This document shows positions 7,439 through 14,571 of a stretch of 64,000 nt of DNA, one piece after another. The DNA comes from Ochrobactrum teleogrylli (GTDB lineage Bacteria; Pseudomonadota; Alphaproteobacteria; Rhizobiales; Rhizobiaceae), in contig NZ_VEWL01000005.1 in NCBI RefSeq assembly GCF_006376685.1, forward strand, positions 1-64,000, read 5' to 3'. Under the pieces are notes generated by a model, which saw nothing but the letters and a program-made list of their open reading frames with translations, did not search any database and was not told where the DNA came from. A program made the position numbers and the translations under genes. Position 1 is the first letter of the stretch, and every line of letters begins with the position of its first letter.

Positions 7439-8836
7439 TCAAACGTTCGCTTCCACATCACCGGAAGCCTTGATCCGCGTAATTTTGGAGTAATGTGTCT
7501 TTCCGTCTTCGCCGACGCTGACGGTGTCAGTATATCCAACCGTTCTTCCGACCTCCCCCTCGAAGTAGGTCCTGACATTGTTTGCCCAAATATCTCCCTT
7601 GTCGGTGAAATTCAGCCGATTACCGTTGAGCATAAGATACCCGTTAGCAGTCAATTCACTCACCTGCTTTTCGAACACATCGAGAAACGGGGAACCAAAT
7701 CGGGTCTGGAATGGCGCAAGATCAAGGTCGCGCATACGCAGTCCCATAACAGCAAACCGCTGCATCCGCTCGCGTTCAGTTGTTAGTTTGATGCCGTCAA
7801 TCGGCAACTCCCCGGGATTCTGCTCAATGAATTCCATGTATTTCACCGTCGAACGAATTGAGCGATAGGTGAAACCTGCAAGGTAGCCGTGTGAACCTGC
7901 GCCAAGAGCGAGGATATGATTCGACTCGGCATTCATTCGAATGTAGCGGCAGTCTCGTCCCGGCTTTGCCCAGTCGCGCACGGAATAACGATTGGTGTAA
8001 GGGCTGTTCTCGATCTGAGCCAACGCACTTCGGTACATCTCTATTTCCCGATTTTCGTCAGGCACCGGAAACTTCTTGTTCTTGACGTAATCAGCAAAAA
8101 AAATCGTATTTTCGAGAAGCACCAAAGGATAGACTGTGAGATGCTGGACTCCCGTCTGGAGCACCATTCGCATATCATCAGCCCATATTTCGTCAGTTTG
8201 CCCGGGCAAATTGTAGATCATATCGAGATTTATGTTCTCAAAATGAGATTGCATCTTCTCGATACCAAGCAACAGCTCATCAGCACCATTACGCATGTGA
8301 AGATGCGCTTCGCGGATGTCCCGGTTGAATGTCTGAATGCCTGCGGAGATGCGGTTCACACCTCCATGCTTAAGTGCATCGCAGCGCTCAGTGTCGAAGT
8401 TTTGAACTATACCCTCACATGTAATCTCGACACCTTCCGCAATAGGCAAAAAGCGCCTGATTGCTTGCAAAAGGCGACCAATTTGATTGGCATTGAGAGA
8501 GTTCGGGGTTCCCCCACCAATATAGACAGCATCTATATTCAGTGACTGAACATAGGGCTTGCGTCCGTACCGTTCAATCTCGTCTAGCAACGCGCTGATG
8601 TAACGCTCCTTAACGGGTTCGGAACTGACCGCTTTGTTAAAGCCACAGAACGAACATATCTGATCACAAAACGGAATATGCACGTATAAAGTACTATTCG
8701 GGAATGGAGTAGAACGCTCATCAAGACGGCGCGTAATATCCTCGCGCTTCGGAACATCATTCGGTGCCGGATAGGTACTGGATCCGATAGGCTCGCGATG
8801 ACTGAATTGAATGCTTTTCAAAATGGACTCCTTCAT
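7439..8836 (-). CDS. HemN-like radical SAM enzyme
   Basis: A 465-aa radical SAM protein with the CxxxCxxC cluster motif at YVHIPFCDQICSFC (Cys57, 61, 64), the GGGTPN SAM-binding motif, DMIYNLPGQT and ALGAGSHGY, all typical of the HemN/HemW/ChuW superfamily. Oxygen-independent coproporphyrinogen oxidases carry a further cysteine right after the cluster (CGC); here it is CGF, so a genuine HemN is unlikely. Relatives act as class C methyltransferases, cyclopropanases or heme-ring openers. The reaction here is unknown. It is the first gene of the leftward operon. The ATG at 8836 is preferred over a TTG two codons upstream. Confidence 0.82.
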   Translation of the reverse strand: MKESILKSIQFSHREPIGSSTYPAPNDVPKREDITRRLDERSTPFPNSTLYVHIPFCDQICSFCGFNKAVSSEPVKERYISALLDEIERYGRKPYVQSLNIDAVYIGGGTPNSLNANQIGRLLQAIRRFLPIAEGVEITCEGIVQNFDTERCDALKHGGVNRISAGIQTFNRDIREAHLHMRNGADELLLGIEKMQSHFENINLDMIYNLPGQTDEIWADDMRMVLQTGVQHLTVYPLVLLENTIFFADYVKNKKFPVPDENREIEMYRSALAQIENSPYTNRYSVRDWAKPGRDCRYIRMNAESNHILALGAGSHGYLAGFTYRSIRSTVKYMEFIEQNPGELPIDGIKLTTERERMQRFAVMGLRMRDLDLAPFQTRFGSPFLDVFEKQVSELTANGYLMLNGNRLNFTDKGDIWANNVRTYFEGEVGRTVGYTDTVSVGEDGKTHYSKITRIKASGDVEANV

Positions 8837-9295
8837 AAACAACGAATTGGACTTTCAAAATCAATTAGGCAAGAAGGAAGGGCTATCATTTGATGAAATT
8901 GAAAAAAATACCTTAGTTATCACATTTATTTGACAACAATTTGAAGAAATTATAAACACTTCTTTATATTCTATTTAAGAAATATTATTTTATATACTTA
9001 TTATATAAATTTCATCTCAATAAATTACTTCTTAAATATACATAATATTTATGTTTGCAATCCAGCCCAACAACGCATCATGTCCTCAACCTCCGGTTTG
9101 CACGGATATTTTTCGTAGGCATCGGGGTCGTTTGAGCCAATACCGACCAGAAGGCCCAGCAATGTTAGTAAAGATGTTCAATCCTATTCCCCAAATCACC
9201 CTCAAATTTGCGCAGAAATTACGAGATGATAAAATAAAATAAAATCCCCCAATATAGCGAACAAAGATCAATGAATAGCGGGAATATTTCCAATA
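8837..9295. other. Very AT-rich leader of the cluster, then a GC-richer fragment
   Basis: From 8840 to about 9050 the DNA is extremely AT-rich and should contain the promoter of the leftward operon; no single promoter can be placed with confidence. From about 9050 to 9200 composition returns to near that of the resolvase region, with one short open frame (9049-9162). This change probably marks the right border of the AT-rich cluster insert. Confidence 0.5.
9049..9162 (-). other. Possible 37-codon small protein or gene remnant
   Basis: A TTG at 9162 opens MLGLLVGIGSNDPDAYEKYP and continues CKPEVEDMMRCWAGLQT before a stop at 9049. The codons look used (GC-rich third positions against an AT-rich surround). 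The hydrophobic start followed by GSND recalls a small lipoprotein whose lipobox Cys is Ile here, or the tail of a truncated gene. No ribosome-binding site is visible. It sits upstream of the radical SAM gene on the same strand, but nothing ties them functionally. Confidence 0.3.
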
Positions 9296-9868
9296 TCATT
9301 GATTGCAAATCGGGGTATTTTCTCTGCCGATTTGCTTTATTCGTCTTGGCCGCCCGACATGTTTTCCCCTGAGCTTGGCAGCCTCCATACCCGCTTTCGT
9401 CCGTTCACTGATCAAACTGCGCTCAAACTCTGCCAAAGCTGCCATCATGTGAAACACCAATCGTCCTCCGGCAGAGCTTGTGTCGATATTCTCAGTCAGC
9501 GAATGGAATTCGATACCCCGCTTTCCCAGTTCACTCATCAGCGCGACAAGATTGATCAATGAGCGTCCAAGACGATCCAATCGCCATACAACAAGCGTAT
9601 CGCCGGGGCGCAGGCTTGCCATTGCCTTCTGCAACCCTGCCCTTTCGGCTATTGCACCGGATACGCCCTCATCGATAAAGACCTGCTCGCACCCCGCTTG
9701 CTTCAGCGCATTGAGCTGTAAATCCACCTTCTGCTCATCCGTTGACACACGAGCATAACCGATCCTTTTCTGCGTAAAGTATAAATTGCTGGCGCTTTCG
9801 AGCGCGCTGTTACCAGTATTCACGAGTTGGTTTCTCTGCCTTTCGTTCAGTATTCGCGCCGCTTTCAT
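9296..9868 (-). CDS. Serine recombinase (resolvase/invertase), C-terminal HTH missing
   Basis: About 190 aa. The catalytic domain is complete: RIGYARVST with the nucleophilic serine, then DEGVSGA, VWRLDRLGRS, and FHMMAALAEFERSLISERT with the E helix. It belongs to the Tn3 resolvase/Hin family, which cuts at paired sites through Ser-DNA links. After GKHVGRPRR, where about 45 residues of helix-turn-helix normally follow, the frame ends in an unrelated tail, so site recognition is probably lost. About 35 unusual residues precede the domain from the ATG at 9868. The truncation falls where composition changes, so the cluster insert may have cut the gene. The end overlaps an inverted repeat (9305-9335). 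Confidence 0.82.
   Translation of the reverse strand: MKAARILNERQRNQLVNTGNSALESASNLYFTQKRIGYARVSTDEQKVDLQLNALKQAGCEQVFIDEGVSGAIAERAGLQKAMASLRPGDTLVVWRLDRLGRSLINLVALMSELGKRGIEFHSLTENIDTSSAGGRLVFHMMAALAEFERSLISERTKAGMEAAKLRGKHVGRPRRIKQIGRENTPICNQ
9305..9335. repeat. 9-bp inverted repeat at the truncated resolvase end
   Basis: GCAAATCGG (9305-9313) and CCGATTTGC (9327-9335) are perfect complements around a 13-base spacer. No T tract follows on either side, so this is not a clear terminator. It lies exactly where the resolvase loses homology. Confidence 0.7.
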
Positions 9869-10150
9869 GGCTGTCGAGGCCCTAAATTGTTTACAGGAAA
9901 GGCAACCCTTTTCGAGATCAAGCCCCGTCAACAATTTTTACAGGAAATATTTTCGTCATCCGCCCTCTGTCGGCACAATGACTGCATTTTTGACTTTGGT
10001 TTTTCTTCGAACGGGTTTTCGCCGGATTTCTGTGAAAGGGTTCCGTTTAAGAAACTCCCTGACTGTCAGCGGGGGGCAAACTGATGTCAGCATCAACTTT
10101 GAAGGTCGCACGAATATCGTTGGCGCTGCGTGCACGGCGCTGACGGTCAG

Positions 10151-10186
10151 CATGGCTGTAGCTGCGGTTTGTCAGCTACAGCCATG
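10151..10186. repeat. Perfect 14-bp inverted repeat with 8-nt loop
   Basis: CATGGCTGTAGCTG (10151-10164) pairs exactly with CAGCTACAGCCATG (10173-10186). There is no run of T after it, so it is more likely a protein-binding or recombination site than a terminator. Confidence 0.9.
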
Positions 10187-10238
10187 CCCAAGTGCGGCGG
10201 CGAAAGCGGGCAAATTCGATCTCTTCCCCTAACGCACA

Positions 10239-10267
10239 TCCCTAACGATGGGGCACTTCGTTAGGGA
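10239..10267. repeat. 9-bp inverted repeat TCCCTAACG
   Basis: TCCCTAACG (10239-10247) pairs with CGTTAGGGA (10259-10267). A further direct copy CCCTAACG begins around 10226, so the unit occurs three times within 45 bases. Confidence 0.85.
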
Positions 10268-10449
10268 AGTCGCGCAGATTTGCGATCAAAGCCCGCACAG
10301 CGTGGACGCGGTGCATGCGACGAAAGCTGTCGAATGAGTGGAATTTCCAGCGCCAAATCAAAGCATTGCCGGACAGCGTCAACGCCCCGTCAGCCTCAAA
10401 CGCATTCGCAGACAGCAATCAACACCCCAATCAATGAGGTATCGAATTG

Positions 10450-11040
10450 ATGAAGCTATCCGAACCTGGTGTAACGGCTGTCTCCGGCGAAATCGTCCAG
10501 ATCAGCGCCAGCATATCGCAATTGGACGTGAGCAATCAAAACGTCAACCGCCTATACCCATTCATCATGCTGAAGACAGGCAATGGCGACGTCATCCGGA
10601 TCAACGATCTCGTCGCAGATGTTCACATCGACCAGCATGTCGGCGTAGGACTGAACAGCACGTTTTATCTGATCAAAATTCGTCACATGACAAAGTTCAA
10701 ACAGATAAACCTCGCACTGGCAGCCGTGAGCGAGAATGGCACAGGCATCATCGACCTGCCTCAGCGCCTGATCACCTCTCTCTTCGTAATGAATATTTTT
10801 ATCGGCTGTGTTTCGATCTTTTTCTGTGTTGGGCTTTTAGGCCCAGAGCTTGCCTATTTCTTCGGCTTTCCCGCCATTGTTCTGGGCGCGCTGATCGGCT
10901 TCGGTTTTTTTGCCCATCTTCTGCGCTCCGCAATGAGCTTCGCAAGGGCCAGAACCAAGGCTGAACGCCTGCGCAAGAAGCTCATCGGTGCAGCCAACGA
11001 CCGCGACGCCTATCGCGGCATGGCGGTGAAAAACATCTAA
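10450..11040 (+). CDS. Hypothetical protein with two membrane helices
   Basis: A 196-aa protein of no family I recognise. Residues 1-105 look soluble and beta-rich. Two strongly hydrophobic segments follow (about 110-130, SLFVMNIFIGCVSIFFCVGLL, and 137-157, FFGFPAIVLGALIGFGFF), then a basic cytoplasmic-type tail with RARTKAERLRKKL. The ATG at 10450 is chosen over a TTG one codon before. It is alone on the plus strand between the resolvase and the IS element, and is followed by a likely terminator at 11178. Codon use is closer to the core than to the AT-rich cluster, so it probably has a different source from the 1-9 kb genes. Confidence 0.65.
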   Translation: MKLSEPGVTAVSGEIVQISASISQLDVSNQNVNRLYPFIMLKTGNGDVIRINDLVADVHIDQHVGVGLNSTFYLIKIRHMTKFKQINLALAAVSENGTGIIDLPQRLITSLFVMNIFIGCVSIFFCVGLLGPELAYFFGFPAIVLGALIGFGFFAHLLRSAMSFARARTKAERLRKKLIGAANDRDAYRGMAVKNI

Positions 11041-11177
11041 AGTACAGACCATCGACAGGTGGGGGCAGCGGTCGATCATCTGAAACAGCAAGAATGGTGT
11101 CAGATTTTTCTGATCGTTATGGAATCTGTAACTTTGTACTCGTGGATGGCTCTATGATCGCCCACGAGCCACAAACA

Positions 11178-11203
11178 AAAGCGGCACCCGTCGATGCCGC
11201 TTT
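11178..11203 (+). terminator. Hairpin downstream of the membrane-protein gene
   Basis: AAAGCGGCA (11178-11186) and TGCCGCTTT (11195-11203) form a 9-bp stem with an 8-base loop, fitting an intrinsic terminator though only a short T run follows. A second hairpin, AGCGCGT/ACGCGCT, lies just beyond (about 11205-11237). Confidence 0.55.
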
Positions 11204-11841
11204 CAGCGCGTTTATGAGGAGTGAAAAAAGACGCGCTGGAATTTAATTATGGTCGAATATTCTATCGGCGCAAAGCCGATCTTGCGCTGCGTTTCTACCG
11301 GGCAGAAACAGGTGTTTCCGTGTCAAATCGTTAACATCGAGATAGTCCAGAGCTTTTCCCTCAGCATAGGTCTGAAACAGGCTGTTCCGACGATTTGCCG
11401 ATACGATTTTCTGTCATGCCGAATAATTCAGTTCCGAGCGATGCCAACATCATGCCGACACTTCCACCGCAACATTCATTTGTGTTCGCCAGCAAACCGG
11501 TTGCGCGACTGGCCCTGCTGGAACGACCGCCAGCGGTCGAAGACGTATTTCATCCGGCCAGCCTAAAATGGCCGGACGGAAAGAACCAGTTTGTGGGCCG
11601 TGATTTGCGATGCGCCAGACGAAAACATTGTTGACCGTGACAGAGCTGGTGTGGCGCAAACGGTCCTTGCGTCTGTACCGAAAAGCCTAATCCTAAATTT
11701 TCCTGCCGCAGTCGGCATTTTCCGGCCCTGCAATACAAGCTGTCCTATTCCTATAACCATGTCGCTTTGCTGCTTCACTTCGTTCTGTCGTAGATGGATC
11801 TGGCATTTCCGATGCGGTCGCACATCGGATCCATAAATCGT
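11204..11841. other. Non-coding stretch between the membrane-protein gene and the IS5-type element
   Basis: Nothing here reads as a complete gene. It holds the left copy of a ~155-bp inverted repeat (11565-11720), whose conserved part can be read in one frame as TKTLLTVTELVWRKRSLRLY ending at a stop, possibly a gene remnant. A small hairpin, CCGGCC/GGCCGG, lies at 11554-11575. Confidence 0.45.
11565..11720. repeat. Left copy of a ~155-bp imperfect inverted repeat (partner 12960-13113)
   Basis: From AAAATGGCCGGACGGAAAG to CCGCAGTCGGCATTT this copy matches the reverse complement of 12960-13113 at roughly four positions in five by eye. The best block is GCGTCTGTACCGAAAAGCC plus AATCCTAAATTTTCCT. 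The two copies lie on either side of the IS427-group element. Confidence 0.8.
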
Positions 11842-12680
11842 TAGGCGGCGTGGACGAATTGATCGAAGCTTGATTCAAGACTGCTTTTTAGAGGCAGTCA
11901 TGAGCCGAGGCGATCTGAGCGAATCCGAATGGGGTGTTTTGAAGGATTTGCTTCCGATTGAAGCCGTCAATCGGGGACGGGGGCGTCGTCCGGAGCAAAA
12001 TCGAGCAATCATCAACGGCATACTTTGGAGACTTCGTTGCGGTACGCCGTGGCGGGATGTTCCACCCAAATACGGCAATTGGAATACGATCTATCGACGC
12101 TTTCGGCGCTGGAGCGATGCCGGGGTCTGGGAGGCTGTTTCGATCACGCTCGCTGAGATCATGGCTGACAGCGGCCACTACAGCATCGATAGCACCACAG
12201 TTCGGGCCCATATTTCGGCAGCGGGCGGAAAAGGGGGATTCCTCGACGCGCTCTTGGTCGCTCGCGGGGCGGGTTCACCAGTAAACTTCACTGTCTGGCT
12301 GATGCCAGAGGAAGACCGCTTGCCTTCCATCTGACGGTTGGCGAAGCCGCAGATTGCAAGGCTTACGACACTCTGATCAGCTTACCCGAGCAAGCGCCAC
12401 AGGCGCTTCTTGCTGACAAGGGATATGATGCGGATGCCATTCGTGATGATCTTGCCAGCCGCAATATCAAGCCCGTCATTCCTGGCAGAGCAAACCGCCG
12501 CGTGAAGATTGAATATGATCGCACGCTGTATAAACAGCGCAACCTAATCGAACGGATGTTTGGCAGACTGAAAATCAACCGCGCCATTGCTACTCGATAC
12601 GACCAACTCGCCGAGAGCTTCATCAGCATGGTTCATATTGCTACCGCAAGATACTGGCTCAAATGCGTCCACGCCGCCTA
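11842..12680 (+). mobile_element. Complete IS5-family (IS427-group) insertion sequence
   Basis: The terminal repeats are TAGGCGGCGTGGACG (11842-11856) and its exact complement CGTCCACGCCGCCTA (12666-12680). If the outer TA is the target duplication, the element is 11844-12678, about 835 bp, and the TA at both ends is the 2-bp duplication usual for this group. It carries one transposase in two overlapping frames. Both ends and both frames look intact, so it may be active or recently inserted. Confidence 0.88.
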
Positions 12681-12681
12681 G
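11900..12681 (+). CDS. IS427-group transposase, two frames joined by -1 frameshift
   Basis: The first frame (ATG at 11900, stop at 12334) holds the N-terminal domain: MSRGDLSESEW, WRLRCGTPWRDVPPKYG, and SIDSTTVRAH with the first catalytic Asp. The canonical continuation (LGRSRGGFTSKLHCLADARG, LLADKGYDADAI with the second Asp, and RNLIERMFGRLK with the Glu) lies in the -1 frame and ends at 12681 in the right terminal repeat. The switch is expected at the A4G5 run near 12228-12236, as in other members that use programmed frameshifting. The fused protein would be a DDE transposase. Coordinates give the joined product. Confidence 0.85.
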
Positions 12682-12851
12682 AACAGGCCGTTTCTGGCGT
12701 TTTCTATGGCAAACGCTCCCTATATCGGGAGTGACGGATTTAATGCGAAAAAGACTGTTTCTGTGCCTTGCAGATACAAATCTCCAGTTTGGCTCACCCC
12801 GGAACAAAGTTTCCGCGATATAGGCAGCAGAAAAACCCTAACCTGTTCGGA

Positions 12852-12887
12852 CGTAACGAAATTCGTCCACATCTGAATTTCGTTACG
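12852..12887. repeat. Perfect 12-bp inverted repeat with 12-nt spacer
   Basis: CGTAACGAAATT (12852-12863) pairs exactly with AATTTCGTTACG (12876-12887). The related words TTACGAAAATACG and CGTTACG recur at 13276-13315. It may be a binding site for a plasmid-type replication or partition protein; this is inference. Confidence 0.9.
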
Positions 12888-12959
12888 CGAATTGGCAGTG
12901 GCCGTGAGCTGGAGTGGACGCGTTGTCTGGCAAGAAACGACGCCACGTGACACGGCTCG

Positions 12960-13113
12960 AAATTCCAACTGCGGTAGGAAAATTTAGGATTGGGCTTTTC
13001 GGTACAGACGCAATGCCCGTTTGCACCGCACCCGCTCTGTTGCGGTCAATAATGTTTTCGTCCGGTCGATCTCAAACGTGTCAACAAACTCGCTCTTTCC
13101 ATCCGGCCATTTT
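12960..13113. repeat. Right copy of the ~155-bp imperfect inverted repeat (partner 11565-11720)
   Basis: The reverse complement of this stretch follows 11565-11720 along its whole length. The frame equivalent reads TKTLLTATERVRCKRALRLY then RKAQS and a stop. Differences are scattered rather than clustered, so the duplication is not recent. Confidence 0.8.
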
Positions 13114-13230
13114 CGACACAACGGTTGAAAATACTATTTCCTGCAAAGTCCTTAGAAGCAGTACGAATCAAACGTCACATCCTGGCTGCGGATTGCCGAT
13201 CTGCCCCATCTGTCTGTCGCGCTTTTGATT

Positions 13231-13263
13231 ATCTCTTCGAGACAACAACCGTCTCGGCGAGAT
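13231..13263. repeat. Facing pair of GAGAC-type motifs
   Basis: ATCTCTTCGAGAC (13231-13243) faces GTCTCGGCGAGAT (13251-13263) across 7 bases, 11 of 13 positions complementary. The same motif family recurs at 13682, 13725, 14072, 14104 and 14355. Confidence 0.7.
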
Positions 13264-13310
13264 AGGCAATATTTCCGTTACGAAAATACGAAGTAATGGG
13301 GAGAGTAGCG

Positions 13311-13661
13311 TTACGCACGTTCCGTCAGATGCTTTTCAATGCCGCTGATTTCGACAAACCGTTCAAGGTCCGGGCGGATCAGTCTGGAAACGCGTCTACG
13401 CAGGACAGGAAGGGTCTTTTCTTCGACAAACCCCTCTTGCTGCAATATCCGCATTGTTCCGAGTAATAGCGCACGTAAAACCGCTCTTTCTGACGTTTGG
13501 GCAGTTCCCCGCTCAACAACATCGGCCAACACAGCGACAACTGCAGCTAGCGCCGTATCGACACGATCCGCTTCAGGCTCTCCGGCAGCCTTCAGCCGCG
13601 CGCGATAACGAGCCTGTCGTTCGGCCTTACATCTGTTGATCGGATTGGCTGGTCGTGGCAT
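13311..13661 (-). CDS. Hypothetical 116-aa protein of the repeat-associated module
   Basis: A small, charged protein with a basic N-terminus (MPRPANPINRCKAERQARYR), then mostly helical sequence without membrane segments. No known domain is recognised; similar short proteins occur on rhizobial plasmids, as far as I can recall. The ATG at 13661 has a good AGGAG site. A GTCTCTACGAGAT motif at 13682-13694 lies in its leader, so the gene may be controlled by whatever binds that motif. It shares strand and neighbourhood with the 436-aa helix-turn-helix protein. A replication accessory or copy-control protein is possible but unproven. Confidence 0.6.
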   Translation of the reverse strand: MPRPANPINRCKAERQARYRARLKAAGEPEADRVDTALAAVVAVLADVVERGTAQTSERAVLRALLLGTMRILQQEGFVEEKTLPVLRRRVSRLIRPDLERFVEISGIEKHLTERA

Positions 13662-13817
13662 GCTACGCTCCTTGCTCGTCTGTCTCTACGAGATGATCAA
13701 TGCAAGGCCTGCAAGCGACAATCCATCTCTACGAGACGAGTCCAAACACCCGAGAAGGAAAAGGGTGGAACCTGCGCGATGCAGGCTAGGCACCCCGGAA
13801 AGGCCCCCTCCCTTTTC

Positions 13818-13852
13818 CATACTATATATAAAGAAACGGGACGGATTTTTAT
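13818..13852. repeat. AT-rich direct repeat, copy 1
   Basis: CATACTATATATAAAGAAAC followed by GGGACGGATTTTTAT. It aligns with copy 2 at 14473-14509 with few differences, CATACTATA-ATA and GAAACGGGAC/AAAACGGGAC being shared. About 655 bp separate the copies. Confidence 0.8.
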
Positions 13853-14472
13853 AGGAAACAACAACTATTTGTTTTTTATATATTTTTTCATGCATCACTT
13901 GAAATTATTCCGAACGAGAACCGTCTCTTCTGCCCACCGCCTCACCATTCGAGTACCAGGTGAAACAGCTGTTACGCCGAAATTTCACAAGGTTCATCCG
14001 TCTCGCAAAAAACAATTGGCGCTCCCCTATAATCGCATCCATCGCTTCGAGGCTGCCATTTGGGAACACACATCGCTACGAGACGAGAAAATGCCTTGAT
14101 AGCGCCTCTGCGAGACGGAGCGGCAGCCAACATCCTATAGCGCGGGAGCGAAGCGGCAATTGGAATGCTCCCACAAAGCAAGCATAACGCCTCCTCCTCA
14201 CAATGCCGATTTCAGCGAGCGCTCGCGGTTCTCAATGCCAAGCAATACATACGTCGGCTTTCCACATTCCTGGCGATCCCGTGAAATCGGACGCCGCAAG
14301 CTCGATTCTGCATCCGCCATACCGCCAAACAGGAATTTCAACATGTTTCCGAAAGTCGTAACGAGACAGAGTTCGTATTGTGAGGAATATAGCTTTTCGC
14401 GCGTCCCGGCAGGAAAGAGTGACCTGACCGGGAAATTCCTATATCCACGAAAGTGGCCTGCTCTCGCTATTT

Positions 14473-14509
14473 CATACTATACATAGAAAAACGGGACAAT
14501 ATTTTTGTA
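14473..14509. repeat. AT-rich direct repeat, copy 2
   Basis: CATACTATACATAGAAAAAC followed by GGGACAATATTTTTGTA, the partner of 13818-13852. It lies about 65 bp beyond the stop of the 436-aa protein gene. The sequence past it is very AT-rich. Confidence 0.8.
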
Positions 14510-14571
14510 ATTACATTGTCTATGTGATTTTATTGAAATTTCTATATAATGATCAAATAATTTTCCCAACG

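Larger units (their letters stand above)
9935..10449. other. Palindrome-rich non-coding stretch next to the resolvase
   Basis: No credible gene is seen. The stretch carries a perfect 14-bp hairpin (10151-10186) and a 9-bp hairpin built from TCCCTAACG (10239-10267). Such structure beside a resolvase gene could be a former res or crossover site, but no known site sequence was recognised. Confidence 0.4.
12682..13310. other. Non-coding stretch with several inverted repeats
   Basis: No gene is supported. It contains a perfect 12-bp inverted repeat (12852-12887), the right copy of the ~155-bp inverted repeat (12960-13113), and a pair of facing GAGAC-type motifs (13231-13263) related to those upstream of the 116-aa gene. 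The stretch therefore links the IS region to the repeat-bearing module on the right. Confidence 0.5.
13662..14571. other. 910-bp non-coding stretch with iteron-like motifs and AT-rich boxes: candidate origin
   Basis: No gene is supported. Related motifs occur at 13682 (GTCTCTACGAGAT), 13725 (ATCTCTACGAGAC), 14072 (ATCGCTACGAGAC), 14104 (GCCTCTGCGAGAC) and 14355 (GTCGTAACGAGAC), with inverted GTCTC forms near 13922 and 14000. Two AT-rich direct repeats (13818 and 14473) lie within it, each followed by strongly AT-rich DNA. Spaced repeats plus AT-rich tracts between two genes, one encoding a DNA-binding protein, resemble an iteron-type replication origin. This is inferred from layout only. Confidence 0.45.

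Noticed and set aside
6085..8836. Heme pathway pair (HemN plus protoporphyrinogen oxidase)
   Set aside because: The radical SAM protein lacks the extra Cys of HemN, the oxidase looks like an amine oxidase, and the neighbours are Trp-related rather than tetrapyrrole genes.
9051..9242. Plus-strand open frame near the cluster border
   Set aside because: The codons look used on the minus strand, not on the plus strand.
11249..11634. Plus-strand open frames before the IS5-type element
   Set aside because: No domain, no start signals, and they run through the inverted-repeat copy and hairpins.
13200..14571. CRISPR array
   Set aside because: The GAGAC-type motifs are short, vary in sequence and spacing, and are not separated by uniform spacers.
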